Shown: positions 1-5,346, numbered from the stretch's first letter. The stretch: DNA of 6,210 nucleotides from Clostridia bacterium (GCA_017631745.1 JAGBSR010000036.1:1-6210); one strand, 5' to 3'. Notes: generated by a model not told the origin, from the sequence alone. Program-made: numbers and translations.

Positions 1-771
1 CCAAAGCTGACCGTCCTCAGAGAAGTAGTCGGGGGGTACGCCTGCGACGTGAGTGGGTGCAAGAGATTTTTCGTTGATTTCAAAGAGTGAAATATCACTC
101 CATACATCTGCACTGTCACGACTGACATATATGGGCATATCGCCTAAGATAAAGACATTCTTTGAGTTGGCATATTCCTTAAGACTTCTCCACTGGGTGA
201 AGAAAATATACTGTGTGAATACATAAAAAGCGATAGCCTCTGCGAAGTCGCCCTTGCCCTCCTGAGCTTTCTTATAACGGGCGTGCTTTTCATCCCATTC
301 CCACCAGGGCTTTTTATCGTAAAAATCACGAAGTGCCATAAAGTAGGCGTAATCCTCAGCCCATTTATTCTGCTCTCTAAAAATTCTGATCAGGGCAGCG
401 GAATCACTGTCGATATTATTAAAGGCCTTCTTTAAAAGAGCCATTCTTGTTTTATAAGCGAAGTCATAATCAGTGCAGTAGATACTGCCGTCATATTCGC
501 ATTCCTTTATATCAGCCTCGGTAACGAAGCCTTTTTCATAAAGAGTGTAGGGGTCTATAAGTGCGATGTTTCCTGCAAAGGCGCTGTATGAGCAATAGGG
601 TGAACCACTCGCATCTGTGGGATTGAGGGGCAGCACCTGCCAATAGCGGAAATTCATTTCGCAAAGTTGGTCAACAAACTTGCGGGCATCTTCACCCATA
701 ACGCCAATGCCGTATTTACCGGGCAGTGAGGTTATGTGCATCAGAACGCCTGCTCTGCGATAGGTTTTCAT
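1..771 (-). CDS. malQ: 4-alpha-glucanotransferase (amylomaltase, GH77), N-terminal part, cut by window edge
   Basis: This cytoplasmic enzyme transfers alpha-1,4-glucan segments between maltooligosaccharides and releases glucose, in maltose/maltodextrin or glycogen metabolism. The 257 visible residues read without interruption to the window edge; GH77 enzymes of this type are usually about 500 residues, so about half is missing. Family hallmarks seen: an N-terminal RRAGVLMHITSLPG stretch (residues 5-18), WQVLPLNPT (44-52), SPYCSYSAFAGN (57-68, usually SPYQSFSAFAGN), GDMPIYVSRDSADVW (210-224) and AGVPPDYFSEDGQLW (243-257). The catalytic Asp and Glu of the family lie further downstream and cannot be checked. 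The ATG at 771-769 is chosen because AGGAG lies 10 bases upstream and a good promoter precedes it. The gene is divergent from the MATE gene. The family call is secure; whether the rest of the gene is intact is unknown. Confidence 0.95.
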   Translation of the reverse strand, partial: MKTYRRAGVLMHITSLPGKYGIGVMGEDARKFVDQLCEMNFRYWQVLPLNPTDASGSPYCSYSAFAGNIALIDPYTLYEKGFVTEADIKECEYDGSIYCTDYDFAYKTRMALLKKAFNNIDSDSAALIRIFREQNKWAEDYAYFMALRDFYDKKPWWEWDEKHARYKKAQEGKGDFAEAIAFYVFTQYIFFTQWRSLKEYANSKNVFILGDMPIYVSRDSADVWSDISLFEINEKSLAPTHVAGVPPDYFSEDGQLW

Positions 772-807
772 TTACGGGGTACTCCTGTATTTTATAAATA
801 ATTATAT

Positions 808-836
808 ATTATACAATTAAATAGGTGTAGTTTCAA
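808..836 (-). promoter_or_regulatory. sigma-A promoter of malQ
   Basis: Read on the minus strand, a -35 box TTGAAA (836-831) and a perfect -10 box TATAAT (813-808) are separated by exactly 17 bases. Transcription would begin near 801, leaving a leader of about 30 bases before the ATG, with the ribosome site AGGAG at 786-782. A second TATAAT (806-801) overlaps the likely start site but has no matching -35. No operator-like palindrome or cre-like site was recognised by eye at this promoter. Confidence 0.75.
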
Positions 837-899
837 GAGGTTAAAGCGAAAAAGTGCAGTTTTTTATTGGCACGCGGGGAAGTTTCTGCAAGTGGGGGA

Positions 900-976
900 G
901 GCGGCTCCATACCCGAACTGCGTTCGGGTCGGCGACTTCGTCGCCTCAAATCGCTTTGCGATTTGATGGAGCCGCC
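900..976. repeat. 77-bp cloverleaf palindrome: three perfect hairpins inside an 11-bp outer stem
   Basis: The outer arms GGCGGCTCCAT (900-910) and ATGGAGCCGCC (966-976) are perfectly complementary. Inside are three perfect hairpins: ACCCGAAC/GTTCGGGT (911-918 with 922-929, loop TGC), GGCGAC/GTCGCC (931-936 with 940-945, loop TTC) and CAAATCGC/GCGATTTG (947-954 with 958-965, loop TTT). Only bases 930 and 946 are unpaired outside the loops, so 66 of 77 bases can pair, and every loop is three bases. It is clearly more GC-rich than its surroundings. A poorer outer pairing of 875-885 with 979-988 may extend it. It lies between two promoters that both point away from it, so it is probably not a terminator or a leader RNA. 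It resembles a REP/MITE-type dispersed repeat, but copy number cannot be seen here and no clear target duplication flanks it. The geometry is certain; the role is unknown. Confidence 0.85.
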
Positions 977-997
977 GTAAACTCACCGTAACCGCAA

Positions 998-1026
998 TTG
1001 ACAAATCAAAGGTAAGTTGCTATAAT
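998..1026 (+). promoter_or_regulatory. perfect-consensus sigma-A promoter with extended -10, for the MATE gene
   Basis: TTGACA (998-1003) and TATAAT (1021-1026) are both perfect and are separated by 17 bases. TGC just before the -10 box adds an extended -10 element. Transcription would start near 1033, leaving a short leader of about 28 bases. No operator-like repeat overlaps the boxes, which suggests strong expression not controlled by an adjacent repressor site. The cloverleaf palindrome ends 21 bases upstream of the -35 box. Confidence 0.85.
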
Positions 1027-1046
1027 TTTCAGCGGACTTTTGATGA

Positions 1047-1052
1047 AAGGAG
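1047..1052 (+). promoter_or_regulatory. ribosome binding site fixing the MATE start at 1061
   Basis: AAGGAG lies 8 bases before the ATG at 1061. The in-frame TTG at 1040 and ATG at 1043 lie upstream of this site and have no room for a ribosome site of their own given the predicted transcript start near 1033, so the start at 1061 is preferred. Confidence 0.85.
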
Positions 1053-1060
1053 ATGTTTCT

Positions 1061-2425
1061 ATGAGCAATCAGGCTAAAACAGAGCTCTTTGAAACTATGC
1101 CCATACCAAAAGCTGTAATGCAGATGTCTGTGCCGACAGTTATCAGCTCATTGGTTATGGTTATATATAATCTTGCAGATACATTTTTTGTCGGGTTTCT
1201 CAACGACCCTGTTCAGAATGCTGCAGTAACGCTCGCAGCCCCCGTGCTTCTTGCATTTAATGCCGTCAACAACCTATTCGGTGTAGGCTCGTCGAGTATG
1301 ATGAGCAGAGCTTTGGGTGTAAAAGACTACGAAACGGCAAAGAAAAGCTCAGCTACAGGCTTTTACTGTGCTTTGGTGTGTGCACTGCTTTATTCGGTAC
1401 TCTTCACCATTTTCAAAAATCCTGCTCTGACAATTTTAGGTGCAGACGACACCACAAGAAAAGCAACTGCCGATTATCTTATGTGGACTGTAAGCTTTGG
1501 TGCAGTGCCATCGATACTTAATGTTGTTATGGCATATATGGTCCGCTCTGAGGGTGCATCTCTTCACGCTAGTATCGGCACAATGAGCGGCTGTATTCTC
1601 AATATTATCCTTGATCCCATATTCATTATGCCATGGGGTCTTGATATGGGTGCATCGGGTGCAGGTCTTGCAACATTCATTTCAAACTGTTTTGCATTCA
1701 CATATTTTATTATCCTGACTATTGTCAAGAGAAAGAATACTTTTGTTTGCCTCAAACCCAATATGGTGTCCAAGAGAAAGAAAGTTATTTTAGGCATTGC
1801 TGCCGTTGGTATTCCATCGGCAATTCAGAATCTTCTCAATGTTACGGGTATGACAATACTCAACAACTTCACTGCAGGTTACGGCTCAGATGCTGTTGCG
1901 GCTATGGGTATTGCTCATAAGGTCAATATGATTCCGCTTCAGATTGCTCTCGGTATATCTCAGGGTATAATGCCGCTCATCGGATATAACTATACTGCTA
2001 AGAATTATCCGAGAATGAAAGCGTTCCTGACCTTTACAACAAAGATAGTCCTCACACTTATGAGTGTGGTAACTGTGCTTTATTTCATATTCTCAAAGCA
2101 GGTGACAGGCTTCTTTATTGACACCCAGACGGTTGTGGACTATTCATCAAAATTCCTGCAGGGTATGTGCATATGTCTGCCTTTTATCTGTATGGACTTT
2201 ATGGCTGTTGGTGTATTCCAGTCCTGCGGTATGGGCAAAAAGGCACTTGTTTTCGCAATCTTGAGAAAGATTATCTTAGAGATACCTCTTCTTTATATTC
2301 TCGGAGCTGTTTTTCCGCTTTACGGTCTTGCTTGGGCGCAGACTATCGCAGAGATTATACTTGCGACTATTGCTATTATAGTGCTTGTGAGAATGTTCGG
2401 AAAGTTAGAGAAAGAGACAGTTTAA
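1061..2425 (+). CDS. MATE-family multidrug/Na+ (or H+) antiporter, NorM/MepA-like
   Basis: This integral membrane efflux pump of the MATE family is expected to export cationic drugs or metabolites in exchange for Na+ or H+; the real substrate cannot be read from sequence. It is complete at 454 residues, the usual family length (about 440-460), with about 12 hydrophobic segments in two halves joined by a basic linker (around 223-242). Family signatures seen: VPTVISSLVMVIYNLADTFF (24-43), NIILDPIFIMPWG (181-193), GASGAGLAT (197-205) and, in the second half, ISQGIMPLIGYNY (299-311), matching the QGxxPLxGYNxGA-type region of MepA-like proteins. A short hydrophilic tail ends KLEKETV. It has its own promoter and terminator, so it is a single-gene unit; no regulator gene of the MarR or TetR type is adjacent. 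The family is certain; resistance or specificity is not inferable. Confidence 0.95.
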   Translation: MSNQAKTELFETMPIPKAVMQMSVPTVISSLVMVIYNLADTFFVGFLNDPVQNAAVTLAAPVLLAFNAVNNLFGVGSSSMMSRALGVKDYETAKKSSATGFYCALVCALLYSVLFTIFKNPALTILGADDTTRKATADYLMWTVSFGAVPSILNVVMAYMVRSEGASLHASIGTMSGCILNIILDPIFIMPWGLDMGASGAGLATFISNCFAFTYFIILTIVKRKNTFVCLKPNMVSKRKKVILGIAAVGIPSAIQNLLNVTGMTILNNFTAGYGSDAVAAMGIAHKVNMIPLQIALGISQGIMPLIGYNYTAKNYPRMKAFLTFTTKIVLTLMSVVTVLYFIFSKQVTGFFIDTQTVVDYSSKFLQGMCICLPFICMDFMAVGVFQSCGMGKKALVFAILRKIILEIPLLYILGAVFPLYGLAWAQTIAEIILATIAIIVLVRMFGKLEKETV

Positions 2426-2432
2426 TATTATT

Positions 2433-2463
2433 GGGACGCGACTTGGTTTCGCGTCTCTTTTTT
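2433..2463 (+). terminator. intrinsic terminator of the MATE gene
   Basis: The stem GGGACGCGA (2433-2441) pairs with TCGCGTCTC (2449-2457) over 9 bp with one G-U pair and a 7-base loop, followed at once by six T (2458-2463) and a further T-rich stretch. It begins 8 bases after the stop codon. It separates the MATE unit from the secreted-protein unit; 2464-2545 between them holds no gene or site that I recognise. Confidence 0.9.
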
Positions 2464-2545
2464 GTTTTATCCCGCCGAGTAAAAACAGAAGTGGCTGAGA
2501 TATGTTGTATCGGGAAGTGTTATTATACAAGAGAAAAAAAGAATA

Positions 2546-2574
2546 TTGACAGTAGAGAAATAAAGATATATAAT
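2546..2574 (+). promoter_or_regulatory. perfect-consensus sigma-A promoter of the secreted-protein unit
   Basis: TTGACA (2546-2551) and TATAAT (2569-2574) are both perfect, with a 17-base spacer. Transcription would start near 2581, giving a leader of about 44 bases with no riboswitch-like fold that I can see. This points to high expression of the two exported proteins downstream. Confidence 0.85.
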
Positions 2575-2610
2575 ATAGACAAATGTGGATTATAATTCCA
2601 CAGATAAAAA

Positions 2611-2615
2611 AGGAG
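2611..2615 (+). promoter_or_regulatory. ribosome binding site fixing the start at 2625
   Basis: AGGAG within an A-rich run lies 9 bases before the ATG at 2625. An in-frame ATG at 2583 would add 14 residues ahead of the signal peptide and begins almost at the predicted transcript start, so it has no ribosome site. The start at 2625 puts the basic MKNKK directly before the hydrophobic core of the signal peptide. Confidence 0.85.
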
Positions 2616-2624
2616 AGATTACAG

Positions 2625-3947
2625 ATGAAAAACAAGAAACTTATTTTGATTGCAAGTGTAATGCTTGTAATCGCAATGCTCTTCGGCACAGTGACTGCAG
2701 GGGCAACAGACTCTGAAATCACTACAACAACAGAGGTTGCAACTACAGAGGAAACAACTACTCAGTTGCCTGAAGAAACAACAACCACAGAAGAACCTAC
2801 CACAGAAGAACCTGCAACTGAAGAAACAACAACCGTTGAGGAAACCACAGAAGACAGAGACGGTTACTATGATGACAGCGAATTTGAATCAGAAGAAGAA
2901 CGTGATGCATATTTCGAGGGTTATTGGGACGGCTATAACGAAGGCTATTATGATGCCGAAGATGAGTACAAAGATAAAGACTATCAAGACGGCTATGAAG
3001 AAGGCTGGGATGATGGTTATGATTACGGCGAATGGGAAGGCTATGACGAGGGCTTCTACGCCGGTTATTATGAGGGTTATTACGATGCCATCAGAGATAT
3101 GGAAAACAAAGAAGTTATAACAATCTTTGACCGTTGGGATGCATTTGTTGAAGACCTCAGAGAAAGAGTCGAGAACTTCCTCTATCAGATAAAAGATTTC
3201 TTCCAGAGAATTTTTAAAACAGGCGACTACGCTCCTCAGGAGCCTGTTGACCCCGACAACTCAGATTTCATTCCTGAGGGCTTTGAGGGTACTCTCAAAG
3301 ACGATGAAGAAGCTCAAGCTATATGCGATGAGTTCAACTTCCTTGTAAATGAATTCGTTTATAGTGTGCCTGCAGATGTAAATATCACAAAAACTGTTGA
3401 TGTAGATATTCAGGCAAAGGATCTTCCTCAGGTTGTTCAGGCTATAGTTCAGCCTGTTATTGAAAATTTCCTCGTATCAGATTCTACAACAACATTTTTC
3501 AATGAGGGTGACAGTGCATATCATGTGCAGGAAACCGAGCTTATGCCTGAGTTTCTTACTATAGCAGAAAAAACTGTAAATGAAGACGGCACAACAGATT
3601 ACAGATTTGAAGTAATTGAAGAAGTTGCATATTATGACGGCTATGAAACCAACGGTGTAAGAAAGATGAACGGATCAATCTATTATTACACTCTTCAGCA
3701 CGAATATATTGCAGATGCCATTTATGTTGAATACGGCTATTTAGATCCCGTAACTATTACATCTGCAACTATTGTTTATCCCGGTGCAACTGTCACAGCT
3801 AAAACAGATGCTCAGGGTAGACTCATAAAGTATGATGTTGATATGCCCGTTGAAGGCGAAGCTACAGGTAAGGTCGGTTTTATTCAGGCTTCTGTTGCAC
3901 TCAGCGGTCACAGAAATGAAGGCTTCATAATGGACTACGATGTCTGA
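2625..3947 (+). CDS. exported protein: Thr/Glu stalk, GX3 tetrapeptide-repeat segment, amphipathic helix, C-terminal domain
   Basis: The 440-residue protein has no named function that I recognise. Residues 1-26 form a Sec signal peptide (MKNKK, hydrophobic core, cleavage near TAGA); there is no lipobox Cys, LPxTG motif or C-terminal membrane segment, so it is probably released or held non-covalently. Residues 31-76 are a Thr/Glu/Pro stalk with TTEEP repeats. Residues 95-155 carry a small residue every fourth position (11 Gly and 3 Ala in 16 units), with Tyr/Trp/Phe and Asp/Glu between, as in the GX3 repeats of Yae1/Lto1 and the AxxxG(xxxG)nxxxA repeats of FliH. Residues 163-198 look like an amphipathic helix ending FFQRIFK. 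Residues 224-440, with YPGATVTAKTDAQGRL (385-400) and DMPVEGEATGK (406-416), resemble, from memory, an unnamed domain of clostridial surface proteins. It is probably co-transcribed with the Cys-rich gene 62 bases downstream. Export is well supported; any role is unknown. Confidence 0.85.
   Translation: MKNKKLILIASVMLVIAMLFGTVTAGATDSEITTTTEVATTEETTTQLPEETTTTEEPTTEEPATEETTTVEETTEDRDGYYDDSEFESEEERDAYFEGYWDGYNEGYYDAEDEYKDKDYQDGYEEGWDDGYDYGEWEGYDEGFYAGYYEGYYDAIRDMENKEVITIFDRWDAFVEDLRERVENFLYQIKDFFQRIFKTGDYAPQEPVDPDNSDFIPEGFEGTLKDDEEAQAICDEFNFLVNEFVYSVPADVNITKTVDVDIQAKDLPQVVQAIVQPVIENFLVSDSTTTFFNEGDSAYHVQETELMPEFLTIAEKTVNEDGTTDYRFEVIEEVAYYDGYETNGVRKMNGSIYYYTLQHEYIADAIYVEYGYLDPVTITSATIVYPGATVTAKTDAQGRLIKYDVDMPVEGEATGKVGFIQASVALSGHRNEGFIMDYDV
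2784..2828 (+). repeat. in-frame 15-bp tandem repeat encoding TTEEP
   Basis: The unit ACCACAGAAGAACCT occurs twice in perfect tandem (2784-2798 and 2799-2813), followed by a diverged third copy (2814-2828, encoding ATEET). The period is a multiple of three, so slippage would lengthen or shorten the stalk without breaking the frame. Confidence 0.85.
2907..3089 (+). repeat. protein-level tetrapeptide (GX3) repeat segment, 16 units
   Basis: This codes residues 95-155 of the exported protein. Small residues fall at 95 (A), 99, 103, 107 (G), 111 (A), then 123, 127, 131, 135, 139, 143, 147, 151 (G) and 155 (A); only 115 (Y) and 119 (D) break the series, yet the register is kept across them. The other positions are mainly Tyr, Trp, Phe, Asp and Glu. 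The DNA itself is not an exact tandem repeat (Gly codons alternate GGC and GGT), so the periodicity appears to be maintained at the protein level. Confidence 0.85.
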
Positions 3948-4009
3948 TTGATTTAGAATTAACTTGTAAGAGTTAGAATAAAAATTATATTAAAAAGGAG
4001 AAGAAAACA

Positions 4010-4432
4010 ATGAAAAAAGCAATCAGCTTAATCCTGGCAATCCTCACAATCTTTTCGGTAATGTCAATCAGTGTAGCTGCTGCAGACAAAGTGTCACTGT
4101 GCAAAAATGGTGAACACGAATGGGTAGAGGGTAGCAGACTTCCTGCCACCTGCACACAAGCAGGAATAAAGACCTATTATTGTAATAAGTGTATTTTAGG
4201 TGTGAAGCAGGAAATGTATGCAGATAAGTTAGCTCACAAAGACAACGACCACGATGGTGACTGTGATAAGTGCAATGCTGATACAACCTTAAGCTGCAAA
4301 TGCTATTGCCACACAGTAAAAGACGGCAGAAAAGGTATTCTTACACCTTTTGCAATCTTCATGCAGTTCTTTGCAAGCATCTTTAAGATTAACCATTACT
4401 GCGACTGCGGTTATCAGAAAATCTATAAATAA
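4010..4432 (+). CDS. small exported Cys-rich protein with CxxC pairs, DxDxDG loop and CxCxCH motif
   Basis: The 140-residue protein starts at an ATG with AGGAG 9 bases upstream. Residues 1-25 are a Sec signal peptide ending AxA (cleavage near 25/26). The mature part has 11 Cys: C31, C48, C58-x2-C61, C85-x2-C88, C96-x-C98-x-C100-H101, and C131-x-C133. HEW...ATCTQAG...YYCNKC (36-61) looks like the small H...C...G...YxCxxC module repeated in many clostridial cell-surface proteins. DNDHDG (78-83) is a DxDxDG calcium-loop-like motif just before CDKC. The CxCxCH, then amphipathic helix with FFASIFK (120-126), then N..C.CG (128-134) order recalls, from memory, a C-terminal module of clostridial exported proteins. 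Metal binding (Zn or Ca) or disulfides are inference. No clear terminator or promoter separates it from the preceding gene, so they are probably one operon. Function unknown. Confidence 0.85.
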   Translation: MKKAISLILAILTIFSVMSISVAAADKVSLCKNGEHEWVEGSRLPATCTQAGIKTYYCNKCILGVKQEMYADKLAHKDNDHDGDCDKCNADTTLSCKCYCHTVKDGRKGILTPFAIFMQFFASIFKINHYCDCGYQKIYK

Positions 4433-4446
4433 TTTATACAAAACTT

Positions 4447-4475
4447 AAACGGCAGGTTTTATCCTGCCGTTTTTT
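4447..4475 (+). terminator. intrinsic terminator of the secreted-protein operon, possibly bidirectional
   Basis: AAACGGCAGG (4447-4456) pairs perfectly with CCTGCCGTTT (4463-4472) around a 6-base loop, and a run of six T (4470-4475) overlaps the stem end. It lies 14 bases past the Cys-rich gene's stop and 7 bases past the stop of the convergent radical SAM gene. On the minus strand the stem is followed by TTTAAGTTTTG, a weaker T-tract, so it may stop both transcripts. Confidence 0.9.
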
Positions 4476-4482
4476 CGTTATA

Positions 4483-5235
4483 TTACTTTGGGCTGTAATC
4501 GGAAAGTATGTCTGTAATATCTTTTTTATAAATGTTATTGCCGAGGATATCTCCGTTTGCGCTAAAACAGATGGCTCTTATATCGGCAGGGTCCTCCCAA
4601 TAAGGGTTTTCATTTTCAGCCATAGGCTTGAGATAATCTCCCAGATACTTCAGAGCATTACCCATGGGAAAAATCACATTACCCTCGTTAGCACTGATTC
4701 CCATATTTTCAAATTCATCAAGAATTTCTCTCGTTATGATATTATATGGATTGTCATCTGTTTCGCTTACAAGCCAGGCGGGTTGCACTTTGATTTGTGT
4801 GCCTGTTTCAAGTATGGCTTTTGCAAAAGATTTCACAATATCAAGCGGTATTGTTTCCTGATGAAAAGCATCAACAGACAGCAGAATGTCATTGACACCG
4901 CTATCAGCTAAATTTTTGGCAACGGCTTTTATTTTATCGATATTCTTGCTGAAATATCCGTTTGTGATGAGCTGACGGTGGGGGATGTCCGTTTCTTTTG
5001 CAACTTTATGTATTTCGCAGACTGTATCAGCGCACAGCAAAGGCTCACCGCCGAAAGTCATAACAGAATTTATATTATATTCATTTGCGATTTTTTTTAC
5101 TGCATCGGCGCAGAGAGCTTTGTCGAGCTTATCGGTGCTTCTGCATTCGCCCTGAGAACAGTGTTTGCATTTGCCTGTGCATGCCATTGTGACAACAAAC
5201 TCAATGCGATTAAGATTTCTCAGATACTTGTTCAT
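4483..5235 (-). CDS. compact radical SAM protein, function unknown
   Basis: This 250-residue radical SAM protein would bind a 4Fe-4S cluster and cleave S-adenosylmethionine to start radical chemistry; its substrate is unknown. The cluster motif is C19-x3-C23-x2-C26 near the N-terminus, followed by MTFGGEPLL (59-67, the GGE motif that contacts SAM), LITNGYFSKN (89-98) and ILLSVDAFHQE (117-127), the usual strand order of the partial TIM barrel. The C-terminus (ICFSANGDILGNNIYKKDI, 222-240) resembles the segment around the last part of SPASM-type tails, but with a single Cys it cannot hold an auxiliary cluster. It is short beside SPASM maturases (about 350-450 residues). ATG 5235 is chosen because AGGAGG lies 5 bases upstream; the longer in-frame start at 5292 would lie inside its own promoter. 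It is convergent with the secreted pair and divergent from obg. RiPP maturation is possible but unsupported. Confidence 0.9.
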   Translation of the reverse strand: MNKYLRNLNRIEFVVTMACTGKCKHCSQGECRSTDKLDKALCADAVKKIANEYNINSVMTFGGEPLLCADTVCEIHKVAKETDIPHRQLITNGYFSKNIDKIKAVAKNLADSGVNDILLSVDAFHQETIPLDIVKSFAKAILETGTQIKVQPAWLVSETDDNPYNIITREILDEFENMGISANEGNVIFPMGNALKYLGDYLKPMAENENPYWEDPADIRAICFSANGDILGNNIYKKDITDILSDYSPK

Positions 5236-5240
5236 AACTT

Positions 5241-5246
5241 CCTCCT
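5241..5246 (-). promoter_or_regulatory. ribosome binding site fixing the radical SAM start at 5235
   Basis: On the minus strand AGGAGG lies 5 bases before the ATG at 5235-5233. The alternative upstream ATG at 5292 falls at the -35 box of the predicted promoter and would be upstream of the transcript start, so it is not used. Confidence 0.85.
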
Positions 5247-5263
5247 CTGCTTGTCTTTTTTTA

Positions 5264-5292
5264 ATTATACTACATTCTGTTATAAATATCAA
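5264..5292 (-). promoter_or_regulatory. sigma-A promoter of the radical SAM gene
   Basis: On the minus strand, TTGATA (5292-5287) and a perfect TATAAT (5269-5264) are 17 bases apart. Transcription would start near 5257, leaving a leader of about 21 bases that carries the ribosome site and not much else. Confidence 0.8.
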
Positions 5293-5317
5293 TTGTAAGA
5301 GTAGCCGACAAAAACAT

Positions 5318-5346
5318 TTGCTTTTTTTTATGTTATATAGTATAAT
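5318..5346 (+). promoter_or_regulatory. sigma-A promoter of obg
   Basis: TTGCTT (5318-5323) and a perfect TATAAT (5341-5346) are 17 bases apart; the spacer is T-rich. Transcription would begin near 5353, leaving a leader of about 36 bases. It is back-to-back with the radical SAM promoter, with 25 bases between their -35 boxes. Confidence 0.7.

Noticed and set aside
900..976. tRNA or other structured RNA gene, because the fold is a cloverleaf of about tRNA length
   Set aside because: All loops are three bases, there is no anticodon loop, T-loop sequence or CCA-compatible end, and the neighbouring promoters point away from it.
900..976. Transcription terminator
   Set aside because: No T-run follows on either strand, and no gene is read into it from either side.
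1040..1060. MATE start at TTG 1040 or ATG 1043
   Set aside because: The ribosome site AAGGAG is at 1047-1052, inside this extension; the ATG at 1061 has the correct spacing.
2167..2595. 142-codon plus-strand frame overlapping the end of the MATE gene
   Set aside because: It is a shadow frame: low-complexity Cys/Tyr/Arg-rich protein, reads through a strong terminator and a promoter, and has no ribosome site.
2405..2722. 105-codon minus-strand frame opposite the terminator, promoter and signal peptide
   Set aside because: It overlaps functional sites of the plus strand, has no ribosome site and is typical of the antisense of AT-rich intergenic DNA.
2737..3120. 127-codon plus-strand frame rich in Lys, Gln and Met
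   Set aside because: It is the +1 shadow of the repetitive Thr/Glu and GX3 coding region of the exported protein.
2625..3947. Lipoprotein or sortase-anchored protein
   Set aside because: There is no Cys at the signal cleavage site; QLPEET in the stalk is not LPxTG and lies near the N-terminus; no C-terminal membrane segment is present.
3948..4009. Separate promoter or terminator between the two exported-protein genes
   Set aside because: Only a 5-bp hairpin without a T-run (3960-3975) and a poor TTGTAA/TTATAT pair with a 15-base spacer are present, so co-transcription is the simpler reading.
4010..4432. RiPP precursor for the adjacent radical SAM enzyme
   Set aside because: It has a Sec signal peptide and structured metal-site-like motifs rather than a leader/core layout, and it is convergent with the enzyme gene, not in its operon.
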